From positions 1,178,001 to 1,242,000 of the forward strand of contig OX596342.1 in NCBI GenBank assembly GCA_951394405.1: DNA of 64,000 nucleotides, in the 5' to 3' direction. The stretch's first letter is position 1. Every line of letters starts with the position of its first letter. The translations under genes were made by a program, and so were the position numbers. Below the pieces are notes generated by a model, which did no database searches, was not told the DNA's origin, and was given only the letters and a program-made list of their open reading frames with translations. Below are positions 25,429 through 38,576 of the stretch, piece after piece. The stretch is from Coprinellus micaceus (lineage: Eukaryota > Basidiomycota > Agaricomycetes > Agaricales > Psathyrellaceae).

Positions 25429-27475
25429 GGTGCAAGGCAGCAGTGAAGACGAGACCTTCAGAAGTCAGGCCTCATAAGTAATTTCAGAACTTTGAAACTT
25501 ACTCAACAAACAGCGAGATACTTCCGTAGAACGCGCCCGAGCGATGACATACTCCCTTCTCAATCATGCAAAACACGCTATGTGTGTTGGATGGGTAGCA
25601 GGATATGGCAAAAGGTGTAGCAACGAGATCATAGGGCCACCCGGAAAGGACGGTTCCTGTTCGGAGAACACCCTCTCGTGATCGACAGCCAGCGGAAAAA
25701 TGGGAAAGAACTTGGAGCGGGTATGCAGTAGCGAGGGGCATGGGAAGCGGCAGGCTAAGGCTAATGCAATTGCTAGATGACAGTGGGTACGAAGTGAGAG
25801 CGAGGTAGTTGAGAAGCAGTCCGAGGAAGCGCCGTTCTATTTATCCGCTCGAAGGTTTCCAGGTGGGAGTCGCGCGCCTGAGAGTGAAGAAGCATGAGCG
25901 CTTGTTTTGTACCACGAATCGGCGCGATCTGATTGGGGTTGCTCGTTATCACCGGACCAGATAAAGGACAAGGGCGCTTAGTTTCCCCGCAGGATTGCTC
26001 GCGTGGCTATTGGGTGCTCTGAGAACATATTGGGGGAGGATGTTGATGACGAGAGGCTTCCGAGTAGGTACACAGAGAGCCGTGAGTCGCAGTGCTCGCC
26101 GTTGCTGTGTGGGGAAGGGCGATCTTCGATGTTCATGAAGATGGGATGTGCCGTAGTTGGCATGCGCAGCGAGTTCGTCAAGGGAAGGAGGCAGCCTGGG
26201 TGACATCTCGGAGATAAGGGCGGGATAAGCAGATGTCTTGAAGAGCCTGTGCCTTGGACTTCTCAGCTCAAGCACTAGGAGGATGGAACGCAGTATCGGA
26301 AGCACCCCAACTTTCGTGCATGCAGGGGACTTTATTACCGCTGAAAGAGGCCAGAGATCCGGGCGTTGCGACGGAGGGGTGCATTTCTCTTTCTACATTA
26401 CCATCTTCCAGCCGAGCCGGAAACCAGATTCCTCGACAGTTCCTATTTTCGCTGCTTTTCTCATGCTCAGCAACCACTAGGGTGGGGGGCATTAGCTCGT
26501 GGGAGACCAGAGTCTGCCAGCGTTCGCAGAGCAAGTGTGAGTCTAGAAGAGTCAACCTGAATGGATGTCCAGTATACCCCGGGTCATGACCTTCGCCCCA
26601 AGCATGATGCTGACAGTAGCAGAGGCAAAGCGGATACAGGCCCAGACCAGGGTGGTTCTTGAATACGGGTGAGCTGGAAGACATCGAATGGTGAAATGCC
26701 CCAGAATAGGATGCGATATTGGAGGGAATGGATATGATAAGTTCTTGACCCTTCAGGCGGTAGCAGTCTGCAACCTGCTTGAAAGCTGGTTTCAAGGTGG
26801 TCGTTGAGCCAGTCCCAAACGGGAGCGCCGCCCTGCTCATTGCATTAGGGTCGGCACTTCTGGTTCAGCTGCAATGAAGGTTGTGGGTGACTCATCGAAG
26901 GAGGGAGATGCCGCTCACTCCAATAGTTCGTCGAAGAGAGACCGTAATCCTTCTGGCTTTCATGTGAACATGTTAGCTCCCGCTGTCACCTCGAACTTAC
27001 AAAGTTGCATGAACAGTCAATATGGTGGTAAATGACTCAACCAGCGCCCAGAGGTACGCTCCTCAACGCCCAACGCTCCCAGTCAACGAGGGAGCATACG
27101 GGGAGAAGGAGAGGTATGGTATAGGATCCGAGGAGCGTAGCACGCGTTGTTTGTTGGTGTGTGCCTGTTGTGTGATGGGCGTGGGGCGGCGAGCAGGCGG
27201 TCAGCATTGTTGAGTTGCTCTCTGCTGTTTGACTTGGAGGAGTAAAGCAGCGCTCAGGTCCTGGCTCTCTTCTTCTGGGTCTCGTCCAGAGCTCTCCATT
27301 CAACCCTCTCTCCTTTATCCCTTCTCTTCTCCCATCTTGACAGTTCAAGGCACCAAGCGCTCGGCTCACATACCCCGATACCCCCTCCCCAACCACCTCG
27401 ACCCCGTTTCCGAGCTCCTTAAGCGCCTGCAATCAACAACATACCCCACCCGGTTACCTGATCAACTCATCGTAA
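25429..27475. other. Divergent intergenic region between CDH and SPG1
   Basis: About 2 kb between divergent start codons. A minus-strand GATAAATAG at about 25837-25845 is a possible TATA-like element for CDH, some 410 bp from its ATG. A 190-codon minus-strand open frame at 26268-26840 resembles nothing I know and looks fortuitous. Confidence 0.45.
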
Positions 27476-28384
27476 ATGGCGTCATCCAGCTCATCGCAGC
27501 CCTCAGCAGTAGCCGGTCCCAGCAGTCAGAACAACCAAGCCGAAAATGCAGACGCGGGAAACAGGTGCGTATCGTACACTCGACGCGCCGTTTCGTGTAT
27601 CGCTTATCAAGAGTGGCCCTTCCAGCGTCGTCATCAAAGTGGGGATGGTTGGGGACTCGCAGATCGGGAAGACCAGCCTCATGGTTAAATACGTGGAGGG
27701 GAGTTTCGACGAGGACTACATCCAGACGCTGGGTACGCCGCACGTTCAAATTTTGTCCTTCCCACCGAATACCGCTCATGCGCTAGTGTGCAGGCGTCAA
27801 CTTTATGGAAAAGACCATTTCCGTGCGGAGAACGACAATCACCTTTTCAATATGGGATCTGGGAGGCCAGCGGGAGTTCGTGAACATGTTACCCCTCGTT
27901 TGCAACGACGCGGTTGCCATCTTATTCATGTTTGATCTATCCCGGAAATCAACGCTCAACTCGGTAAAGGAATGGTATCGACAGGCTCGGGGGTTCAACA
28001 AGGTACGTCCCTATTCCCATAGCCCCTTTCCGCGTTGCCAAGCTCATTATCTCATTCCAGACTGCAATTCCTTTCTTGATTGGGACGAAGTTCGACCAGT
28101 TCGCCACCTTCCCCCGTGACGAGCAAGAGGAAATTACGAAGCAGGTGAGAACACGGCCAACCCATGTAATTCACCAAACGTCCCGCTGACCCCGGCTCCC
28201 GGTCCCGTAGGCAAAGCGCTTCGCAAAGGCCATGCACGCGTCTCTCATCTTCTGTTCAACATCGGCTTCAATAAACGTGCAGAAGATCTTTAAGATTGTG
28301 CTCGCCAAAGCTTTCGATCTCAAATGCGTTATCCCAGAGATTGAAGGTGTCGGCGAGCCTCTCCTCATCTATGTGGATGTTTGA
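27476..28384 (+). CDS. SPG1: Septation GTPase of the Spg1/Tem1 family
   Basis: Ras-like GTPase at the head of the septation initiation / mitotic exit network, acting at spindle pole bodies to trigger cytokinesis. Five exons (27476-27564, 27626-27732, 27794-28002, 28061-28144, 28211-28384) total 663 nt, or 220 residues. After a Ser/Gln-rich N-terminus of about 30 residues, the domain has the P loop GDSQIGKT, the family hallmark [23 protein letters not shown] (G3), GTKFD in place of NKxD, and [19 protein letters not shown] near the end. The near-identity of these blocks to fission yeast Spg1 makes this assignment firmer than a generic Rab or Ras call. No C-terminal prenylation cysteine is present, as expected for this family. 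Confidence 0.97.
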
Positions 28385-31300
28385 GGTGGTGGTTCGGTTC
28401 TCTCGGGCGGAGCGGTCGGTCGTGTGACGCTTCGAGAGAGGGCTACCCGGTTTACAATAGGTGTGGTGCATTATCCGCCGGGGTCCTTCGAAGCCCGCGA
28501 ACTGAACTTCGGAAAGCCCCACGCTACTTTCGCATCCTCGACCTCGGCCTCCACGTCCCCTATCCCCTCGGAATCGCGCAATGGTCTGACGACAGACAGG
28601 CTGACCCTACCCCAAAGTCTCGCTGAGGGCACATCGGTGTATTCATCATGCAGTAAGCGAAGGCAGATTCTTTCAGGTTTGACATGGACATCAAGCATAT
28701 ATTTATCTGTTGTGTCGTGTCGGCCTTTGTATTTTCTTTCTGGTTACTTTATCCCCTCTTTCATCATCACCGCTATCTCTCTCCCCACCACCCACCCACC
28801 CATCCTACTACATCTTCATACCACCCATCTCGAACTTTATTCACACCCATTAATATAACCCGTAATCCTCTGTGTCACTATCTGTCTGTCTGTCTGTCGT
28901 CGCTGTGCCATCCCCATCCCCCCTACCCCCGCGCATGCTTTCGTTTTGCATCTCTCATCCGCCCTATTGTCGTCCGTCGTCGTTGCTGTCACGTTGTCGT
29001 TGTTATGTTGTGTTGAAGAATACCTTTCCCTTTGGCGTTTATCTTCCCTTCGCGTTTGTGTTTATATACCGGGGACAATTCACTTCGATTTTCTTCTTCC
29101 TTCCGATATATCGACATATTTTACCCTTGACTCGAAGAGTCTTTTCGTTCGTTCCATACCACAAGATACATCTATCACTACCCCTGCATCACCCCCTGCA
29201 CCGTCACTTGCATCCTTACTCTGTCGTCCTTTCTGACCGTCCCACGTTCAGATTAGTCGCCTTCAGTCGTTTCGGTGTTCATTCACTCTCCCCTCCTGTT
29301 CCCGGTACACCTCTCTCCACACTCCTTCGATTCTTGTCCATCCGTCTTGGGGTGCCGGCAGAACTCGTCAAGTTTGTAACAAAAATCTCATCGTATCACC
29401 CTATGCTCGAGGTATCTACCACCTCTTTTTATTTGATCATATGTATGGCTTTAATGCGAAATTGAATCTGTTTAGGATATGAGGTGACAAGTCAAAGTTA
29501 TCACTGTGGCAGGAGGGGGCTTGGGAGATGGGGCCTGCGTCAGGGGTTTGGCGCTCGCGCTCAATTCCCCACCCCCCTTTCCCTCCCACAGGTAAAGTGA
29601 CTGGCACCGTCTGCCTTAGGCCTGGGGCATGACACACCCCGTAAACCGGCTGACGCCGTTCTGGAGCACCAATCGCTGGCCCGGGGTTGTGAGTGGGCGC
29701 CAGTGGCTTTGATGGGCGCTTAATTCTGTCAGGAAACATCAATGGCATTTGGCTTACGATCGAGTGCATCGAGGGATATACCCTGAAATTTACCTTAGGC
29801 GCCGGCCACGGGGAAACTATGGATCTGCCAGATTGCCGAGGTGTGTCGTTCTGGGTGAACCATCCCGACACACTCCAACGCTGATGTGGAACATGATCAG
29901 AGGTTGCCTTGTTGAAATTAGTTCAAGTCCGAGGCACATGGGCGACGGAGTGCCTTTTCTCTCCGTTAAGAGTTGGGCGGGGTGGTTCTTTCGATATCTA
30001 AGCAACTTGACACTTGGAAAATGGCATGCCCCGATATTGATATTGGTGGAAGTTCAGAAGAGGCGTGGAATACCCACTCATCATGTAGTTCCAAGGGAAG
30101 CGCGAGGGCAGTGCGGTGCCGCCTCAACATGAATTTAACTGACGTTCCCGAGGTCCGAAGCCTGAGCAAGGGGCAAAATAAGGATCGGCGATACAATGTG
30201 GATACAGTATTTGAGAGGCCCCCGGTCATTGGAGTCGCCCAGATAGTGCGGCCTCTCGTGAATGAATTTGGTTTATCCGCACTCATATACTTTGAAAGTT
30301 ACTTTGTAAATTGTTGGCGCCCACCTGACCCTAAATAGACTTCCCGTTTGTACCGCCTTCCGTGCCATCGGCGTTCGAGGAAGAAGCCTCTATCATAAAT
30401 AGGAAGGACAACGTGAGGAAGCGACGTCGTATCAGTGCTTATACCGAGTTGTTGCCTCAAAAGGTCTCTTCAGAGGTCAGACCAGGCTCAAGCTAGATAG
30501 AATCAGTTATGCAGCATGAGGGCCACCTGCCTTCGCGTGGGGATGCAGATACGGCTCAGAACTTCGGCTCGCCAGACAGCCATATCAATCCGAGGGAAAA
30601 AACGGACGATAAGGAGGTTGAACACCCTCTGGGATGCATGAAATGGACATAGCTAGCTGCATTCCTCCGTTAGTGAACCGTGAATGGTTTCGAGCTGGTT
30701 GGACTCGGAGCTCTCGGCATTAGCCGTTTAAGCTCTGCGACTGCCTAATTAGGCCACGATGCGTTGGTGTGCTTTGCACCACCACCATCATCCCGAAGGA
30801 TGGGCCCTACTGGAAACCGCGCACCGTGTCCGGCTCCAGCTTCTTTCGATAGCATCTTGACCCTTCCAATCACAAGCTTCCTCACAGGATCTGTGCATGG
30901 TCCTCACGAAGGCCCCGTCCACCTTGCCATTTGATTCTGCGAATCCGTCCACAACGCCACATAGCTGGTTCTTTGCGCTGATACCTCGATTTGCGGCCTT
31001 CTCGTATTCAACTATGTATCTTACAGCGATCCTATCGCGTGGTCGCCTCCCTCCAGGCTAACCCTGGCGACCTGCACTGCACTCCCCCACCTAGCACGAC
31101 AAGAAGCCCTTGTGTTTGAACTAGAGGACAAGAGGTGAACCCACCAGGTGCCCAAATTGGCTAAGAGCGTGCATGGCAACGGCCAAGCTCTTACATTTCT
31201 CCACAAATCGACTGTTCTTTAGATCGAAACAATTGGTTGGCTCTCCCGAAAACGGTTCTCAACGCAACCCTCGAAACTGCCTCGGGACGCCCCAGCACGG

Positions 31301-32005
31301 ACTTACCCCCGTTCGGTGGCACCCACTCAGCGCAGGTCCCTCATCCTCGCAGTACTGTGCCTCACCAAGTCTGTACCGTTGAGACGTTGAAGGCCTAGCC
31401 GTGGCCACAAGGTTGTCACCTGTTTCTGACGCTCTGTTGTCTTCTGCTTCCCTCTTATCGTGTGCCGAACTCAAGTGTCTCATCGGAATGTAGGCTTGGA
31501 GTCTCCCACTCAAACTGTGGGCTGCCTGTTCCCAGCTTCTCTCGGGACTTGTCTCGATTGTACTGAGGTACGTTTTGAGCATCGTCTGACCAGTCCCTTT
31601 CGATCCTGAATCATCAGGCCCACATGCTGCAGCGAAACTCGGGAATACCAGTATGTCTTCCTACGTCAAGATGCTCTCGGAGAGCCTTTATCTGTCACTT
31701 TGCTTCAATGTTACTCTTGTGGATGGAATACCAAGGCGACTAGGAGGAACTCAGAAGCATAACCAAACACATTTGCGGCGATCTGCTGATCCATGGGCCA
31801 CCCGGATGGGGACTAGGTCCATACTACAGGAGAAACTGGGCTTATTATATGTGTGAATCACAGCGGGGTGTAGGGATACAAATACCCTACCTCATCCGCA
31901 GAAGAAAATCAGAGTTTCCACAGGTTACCCTCCTCTCCCAGCTATCATCCTTTCTATCCCGCACACGCAGCACTCGCCAACTGGTGTTCCTCCTTCCTTG
32001 TCGCC
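28385..32005. other. 3.6 kb intergenic region
   Basis: 28385 to about 29440 is pyrimidine-rich with simple repeats (CTGT units near 28880, CCCA units near 28790) and probably contains the SPG1 3' UTR. From about 29690 to 30500 there are short plus-strand open stretches with coding-like composition that I cannot join into a gene. The remainder, to the chitinase promoter, shows nothing recognisable. Confidence 0.45.
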
Positions 32006-34319
32006 ATGGCCTTATCCGATGTGTTGGGACGTAAGGTCCTTCTTGCTCTGATACTCTTGAACGCTCTTCTGGCGACGCACGCGACGCAAATCATGCGCAG
32101 ACCTGGCACGTACAAGAGGGCCGCGCGGAAGTTTACGATAGAGTCTTCGCCCCAAATCCTTACCGTCGGCAAACGAGACGTCAATGTGACCGCCCCAGCT
32201 GCTGACCTCAACAAGCGGGCCACTGGGAAGGCGTCTTTCGCATATTTCACGAATTGGGGCATCTATGGCGCCAATTTCCGTGAGTCTTCTCTGCGTGTGG
32301 GCCTTCCTGAGGCATTAGGCTGACGTCTGCTCCTTCGACGCCGAACAACAGAGCCTACCGACATCGTCACTAGTGGAATCACGCGTGAGCCCAAAAAAAA
32401 ACTATGATCCAAGGAAACCTCTTTCATCGCACCCATGCAGACATCCTCTACTCCTTCGCTGATACGAATCCTTCCACCGGAAATATCGTTCTTACCGACC
32501 CCTACGCTGATGAGCAGGTGAGGTTATTCGTGAACCTCAGCGGCAAGTGGTACCTAATACGGGCTAGAAACACTTCCCCGGAGACACCTGGGATGAGACC
32601 GGAAACAACCTCTACGGCTGCCTGAAGCAGCTGTACTTACTGAAGCTCCAGAAGCGCGACTTGAAAGTCCTCTTGTCCATTGGAGGCTGGACCTACTCGC
32701 AGGCTGGTGAGTGGCGTCTTGCCGCACTTGCATCGCATTTTGGGATAGAATATTTGAATAGGTCACTTCAACTTTGTCACTTCCTCCTCCGCCCGCACTA
32801 CCTTCGTCAACGATGCGGTCAAGTTGGTCGAGGACTACGGCTTTGACGGAATGTGAGTTTGTTCGTTCGTGGCTTTATCACATATTCTTGGTACTTTCCA
32901 TTTCTTGAACGTAACACCTAACCCGCGCGTAATGTAGTGACATTGACTACGAATACCCGGCGAGCACCGCTCAAGGCCAAGGCTTGGCGGACCTTGTCAC
33001 ATCCCTCCGTTCCGCCTTCACGAGCCTTGCCTCCCGCAAGTCCGATACCGTTCCCTACCTCGTTACCGCAGCTGTCGGAGCCGGGCCCACGGGGTACTCG
33101 AACCTGAATATCAAGCAGATGAACACTGCGCTCGACTACTGGAATCTCATGGTGTGTAGTGGCTTCTCTGAGCGAAAGGGGGAGGCTGATTTTCCACTCG
33201 GGATTTCATAGGCATACGATTACGCGGGATCGTGGCTCAACTATGTCGACAATCAGGCAAACCTCTACGGTGGCGCGAGGACTGGCTTCAGCACTGACGC
33301 TGCCCTCACTTACTACTTGAACAATGGTGCATCGGCCAGCAAGATCAACATCGGAATTCCGTTGTACGGCCGTGCGTACGAGAACACAGATGGTTTGGGC
33401 AAGTCTTACAGTGGTGTAAGCTCTCTACGCCATCACTTAATATCGTGCGCTGACCGGGACAATGTAGATCGGCCCTGGAACCATTGAAGCGGGAGTGTAT
33501 TCGTACAAGGCTTTGCCTCGTGAGCATTTGTTAGCCCTGTCGAAAGAGATCACACTGACTTCGGGTTCTCAGTGGCTGGTGCTTCAGTCTATCAGAACAA
33601 GACCGATGTTACCTCTTACTCGTATGATTCGGTGAAGAGGGAGTTCGTCAGTTACGACACCCCCAGCATCGCGAAGATGAAGGCGCTCTACGCCGTGAAT
33701 AAGGGTCTTGCTGGGACCATGTTCTGGGAGGTACGTATTCCGTCCAATCACCATGTACAGCAAATATCTCAAGAGGCCTCCTCGCCTAGCTCTCCCAAGA
33801 CAAGGTCGGCAGTGAATCTCTGATTTCATCCTCTGCCCAGACTCTGGGTTCGCTCGACACTACCCAGAATCACATCAAGTAAAGAGACATTCAACCTCCT
33901 AAATTTCGGTAATTTTAATGAGCGGCCCGCAGGTACACGAGCAGCAAATGGGACAACGTCCGTAACAACATGAACAAGCCACCCACCAGCACTTCCTCCA
34001 CCACGAAGCCAGGAACCACGCCAACTAGTACCCCTGGCACTGGCCCTTGCGCCGGGATTACTTCTTGGTCTTCTGCTGTATGTATATTTCACGTCTTGCA
34101 TCTGATTCTGTGCTCATTTCTATTCCACAGACGGTTTACTGGGGGGGAGATAAGGCAACCTATAACGGCCGTCTCTGGACTGCGCAGTGGTGGACACAGA
34201 ACGAAACTCCCGGAGGATCTTGTAAGCTGCAGACTGCGACCTCAAGCGTTTATAATGGTGCTGATTCCTTTGTTTTACCTTCAACAGCCGGTGTCTGGGT
34301 CAATACTTCTGCTTGCTGA
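32006..34319 (+). CDS. Secreted GH18 chitinase with C-terminal chitin-binding module
   Basis: Endo- or processive chitinase of family GH18. Thirteen exons, including a 33 nt exon at 32352-32384, total 1599 nt, or 532 residues. A signal peptide of about 26 residues is followed by a pro-like region with three Lys-Arg sites (37-38, 56-57, 70-71) that Kex2-type proteases could cut. The barrel starts at [13 protein letters not shown], has the SIGGW strand, and carries the catalytic DGIDIDYE at 203-210 with Glu210 as acid/base, then MAYDYAGSW and GTMFWE. A Thr/Ser/Pro-rich linker leads to [19 protein letters not shown]...[14 protein letters not shown], a CBM5/12-like chitin-binding fold with the usual Trp/Tyr platform. 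Likely roles are wall remodelling or use of foreign chitin. It lies 289 bp upstream of MTR4 on the same strand. Confidence 0.95.
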
Positions 34320-34608
34320 GAGCCTGAAGCCCAATTATGGCCTTCAAATTGCTGACTGACTTATGCGTTCCTTCTGTTCTCTAATTCACTCCGTATTCCA
34401 TACGCGCTCCTGCCACGAGTTTTACTCGCTTACGAATATACACGATGTTCACGAATGAAAGATCCTTCCCAGTGAGCTGGGTATGCAGTCTGGTTTGCTT
34501 TGACCCCGAGGCGTGACATTTGTGTGACCAGACGGGGCGTGACACTAACAAGCGCCCACATTTTCAACAATTCGACTTGATCCACCGTCATTTCGTTCTA
34601 TTTCTACT

Positions 34609-37600
34609 ATGTCTACGGACCTCTTTTCCTTCCTCGACGATCATAACGACGACGAGATCCTTCAAAATGAGGAATCATCGATGCAGGTCGACGACGAGGC
34701 CTCAAGCCCACAACTGAAAAGAAAAGCTGGCTCGCCTCCTGCAGTTGAACCCTCAGATGGCGTTGAATATGGTGATATGCAGCAGGATCGCGTGGCAGAT
34801 GAAGAGGCCCCTCAAAAAAAGCCAAGAACAGGGTCGCCAGCACCCATTGTCCTGGATGATTTCGAAACCGAGGCAAAGCGAGAAGTTGCAGCAAGCGCGG
34901 GCTTGACGGGAAGCACTATTGAATCTGGCTCGAGACTGGAACTGCGGCACCAGGTCAGCACACCTCTTTCTGTCCCTTTCTTCGTCTCCTCACAATCAGC
35001 AGGTCCGGCATCAAGTCGCTGTGCCACCAGGGTACAACTACATCCCCATATCTCAACATGTCCCCCCAGCAAAGCCTGACCGCGAGTACAAGTTCGAGCT
35101 CGATCCTTTCCAAAGGGTGTCAGTGTACGCAATACAAAGGAATGAAAGCGTACTGGTGTCTGCTCATACTTCTGCTGGAAAGACCGTCGTGGCCGAGTAC
35201 GCGATAGCACAGTGCCTCAACAGGAAACAGAGAGTCATCTACACAAGTCCAATCAAGGTACGCGCTTCGTTTGTTCTTCTGGAACCCCGAGTATTTACCT
35301 ATCATGCAGGCCCTGAGTAACCAGAAGTACAGAGAGATGTTGGCAGAGTTTGGAGACGTTGGACTCATGACTGGAGATGTTACCATTAATCCGTCTGCGA
35401 GCTGTCTGGTTATGACCACGGAAGTACGTACCTGAAGTTCTGGGAACTAACGTCAACGCTTATCTGGATCAGATTCTCAGGTCTATGCTCTACCGAGGCT
35501 CTGAGATTATGCGTGAAGTTGCATGGGTCATCTTCGACGAAATTCACTACATGCGAGATGCAGAACGTGGTGTCGTCTGGGAAGAGACCATCATTCTACT
35601 CCCCCATAGCGTCCGCTACGTCTTCCTCTCGGCCACCATCCCGAACGCCATGCAGTTCGCGGAATGGGTTTGCAAATCGCACGAACAGCCCTGTCACGTC
35701 GTATACACCGACTTCCGACCGACGCCGTTGCAACACTACCTCTTCCCTGCTGGCGGAGAGGGTATTTACCTTGTGGTCAACGAGAAGAGCGAGTTCCGGG
35801 AAGATAATTTCGCAAAAGCCATGGGGAAGATCGCGGACGGCCAGGGAGAGGACCCAGCGGACCCCAAAGCAGGAAAGGGAAAGAAGGGAAAGACCAAGAA
35901 GGGAGGCCAGAAGGGTGAGGAACTTGTGTCCCGTTTGACATTCGTGAGGCTTACACATTCATAGGACCCTCCGACATCGCGAAGATTATTAAGATGATTA
36001 TGAAGAAGAACTACAATCCAGTCATCGTCTTCTCCTTCAGCAAACGCGAATGTGAAGGTCTCGCCCTGACACTGTCCAAGTTCGAGTTCACGGACGCAGC
36101 CGAGCAAGAACTCACTACAAGCATCTTCAACAACGCCATCGAAAACCTGTCCCCCGAAGATCGCAACCTGCCTCAGATCACGAACCTCCTCCCCCTCCTT
36201 CGGCGCGGTATTGGTTTCCATCATGGTGGTCTGCTCCCCATCCTCAAGGAGGTCATTGAAATCCTGTTCCAAGAGGGTTTGATCAAGGTCCTCTTCGCTA
36301 CGGAAACGTTCTCTATCGGTTTGAACATGCCCGCCAAGACCGTTGTTTTCACGGCTGTCCGCAAATTCGATGGAAGGGAATTCCGAACGATCTCTGGAGG
36401 AGAGTACATTCAAATGTCTGGACGAGCAGGTCGGCGTGGTCTCGACGACCGTGGAGTAGTCATCATGATGTGCGACGAGAAATTGGAACCCTCAGCGGCC
36501 AAGGGCATGTTGAAGGGGGAGGCAGACCGACTTGACTCGGCTTTCCACCTTGGATACAACATGATTCTCAATCTGATGAAAGTCGAGGGTATCAGCCCTG
36601 AGTACATGTTGGAGAGGTGTTTCTTCCAGTTCCAAAGCAATGCTGGGATCCCCAAGCTTGAAGAAGGCACGTCCCCTTTCACCTCAAGCCCCAACCGAGA
36701 TTGACACGTTTACAGAGCTGCGCGAAGAGCAGGAATCGCAAAATGCCATCGTCATTCCAGATGAGGATTTGGTTTCTCAGTATTACGAATACCGACAACA
36801 ATTAGACAGGATGAACGCCGACTTCCGAGAAGTTATCACCCATCCCGCCTATTCTCTTCCCTTCATGCGCCCTGGGCGTCTCGTAAAAATCAAGCACCAG
36901 AAGCTGGACTTCGGATGGGGCGTCGTCGTCAACTACCAGAAACGCCTGCCGCCCAAGGTTTGTATCCTCGCCAGTTGACCTGATTCATTGCTAACGACCG
37001 AACAGAACCGACCAGGCCCTGCTGTCGACTCCCTTCCCCCTCACGAACAATATATCGTCGACGTACTCCTCAACCTCGCCCCCGGGTCTTCACCTATCAA
37101 GGACCGGGACACCGTCAACGCTGCACCCGACGGTATCAATCCTTGCCCTTCCGGTACCAAGGGTTCTCCTCAAGTCGTCCCCGTTCTTCTTTCCACTATT
37201 GAATCCATCAGTCATCTTCGCATTGTTCTACCCAAAGACTTGAGGCCAGACCAGGCTAGGGAAACTGTGTGGAAGAGTGTGCTGGAAGTGCACAGGCGGT
37301 TCCCTCAAGGCGTCGCCCTGCTCGACCCAGTGGAAAACATGGGAATCAAGGATGAGAAGTTCAAAGAGCTGATCAATGTGAGTGTCTCCTGCATTGATGT
37401 ATTCACGTTGGCCGACTTACGGCTATTCGGCCTGCAGAAAATCGACATCATGGAGAAGAAGATGTTCTCAAGCCCTCTCCACAAAGATCCTTCATTACCC
37501 GAGCGCTATGGCCTCTTCGCCAAGAAAAAGGAGACCCAAGAACACATTCGTACACTGAAGAAGCGAATACAGTCAACGCACGACATCCTGCAGCTCGAGG

Positions 37601-38261
37601 AGCTCAAGTGCCGCAAGCGGGTGCTCCGTCGGCTAGGTTTCACGTCCACGGCGGATATCGTCGACGTCAAGGGAAGGGTGGCTTGCGAGATCAGCTCGGG
37701 CGATGAACTGCTGCTTACCGAGCTCATATTCAATGGAGCTTTCAACACACTCTCTCCTGAACAATGTGCCGCTCTTCTCAGTTGCTTTGTTTTTGCCGAG
37801 AAGGTTGGTGCTCCCTTCCGTTCTCACTCACCGGTCCAGGATTTGACCTGACATGATTGTAAATCATTATTCAGAGTGACCAGACGACAAAGCTCACCGA
37901 AGAACTCGCTGCCCCTCTACGAGTCATGCAAGAAATAGCCCGCCGAATTGCAAAGGTCTCCAAGGAGTCCAAGCTCACCATCGACGAAGAGGAGTACGTT
38001 TCCTCTTTCAAGGTCGAGCTCATGGACGCGGTCATCCAATGGTGCCGTGGCGCCTCATTCTCCGAAATCTGCAAGATTACGGATCAGCTCTTCGAGGGCA
38101 GCTTGATTCGGGTATTCAGACGGCTGGGTGAACTGTTGAGGCAGATGGCGATGGCTGCGAAAGTTATCGGAAACACGGAGCTGAAGGAGAAGTTCGAGAA
38201 GGCGTTGGAGATGCTGGAGAGGCCGAACTCCGTTATCTTCTGCTCTTCGCTTTACTTGTAG
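34609..38261 (+). CDS. MTR4: Exosome-associated RNA helicase Mtr4/Dob1
   Basis: Ski2-like DExH helicase that feeds RNA to the nuclear exosome, usually as part of TRAMP-type complexes. Nine exons (34609-34953, 35003-35257, 35310-35423, 35473-35914, 35965-36666, 36716-36957, 37006-37377, 37438-37803, 37875-38261) total 3225 nt, or 1074 residues. Motif I AHTSAGKT is at 169-176, motif II DEIH at 260-263, then SATIPN (III) and [10 protein letters not shown] (VI). After the helicase core comes the KOW/arch region beginning around [12 protein letters not shown] and the C-terminal DSHCT domain ending [15 protein letters not shown]. Ski2 is excluded by the Mtr4-type N-terminus and the C-terminal tail. 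The fifth intron uses a GC donor (GCACGT); the frame only works with it. Confidence 0.97.
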
Positions 38262-38576
38262 TTATCTAGACATCTCTCTCATGTATATTCTTGCTATCTT
38301 CCGCCTCCTACCCCGAGCATAGTGGACCGTTTTCATCCAGCTCCATGTTCGACTTGAAGCTCGAGTCAGACCGAGGATCGTTCTTACGAAGAACCTGCAA
38401 CTACATATTCATCCAGACGCGCTGCGATCCTTCTACCAACGTATACTGTACACGAAACATTCCAGAGGTGGCACGATACAGACTGTTATACGACAAAAAG
38501 CATTGGATTTACTTATGTTCCCCCTGCTCCCAAAAACCTTACACCCTCGCCGTCTTGAGACTAGCCCTAGGGGTCA
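38262..38576. other. Convergent gap between MTR4 and catalase
   Basis: 315 bp between convergent stops, presumably both 3' UTRs. Confidence 0.5.

Noticed and set aside
26268..26840. 190-codon minus-strand open frame upstream of CDH
   Set aside because: No recognisable motif, no exon partners, and composition unlike neighbouring genes; such lengths are expected by chance in GC-rich DNA.
28684..29465. Ser/Pro/Leu-rich open frames after SPG1
   Set aside because: They lie in a pyrimidine-rich 3' region with simple repeats; no splice or domain support.
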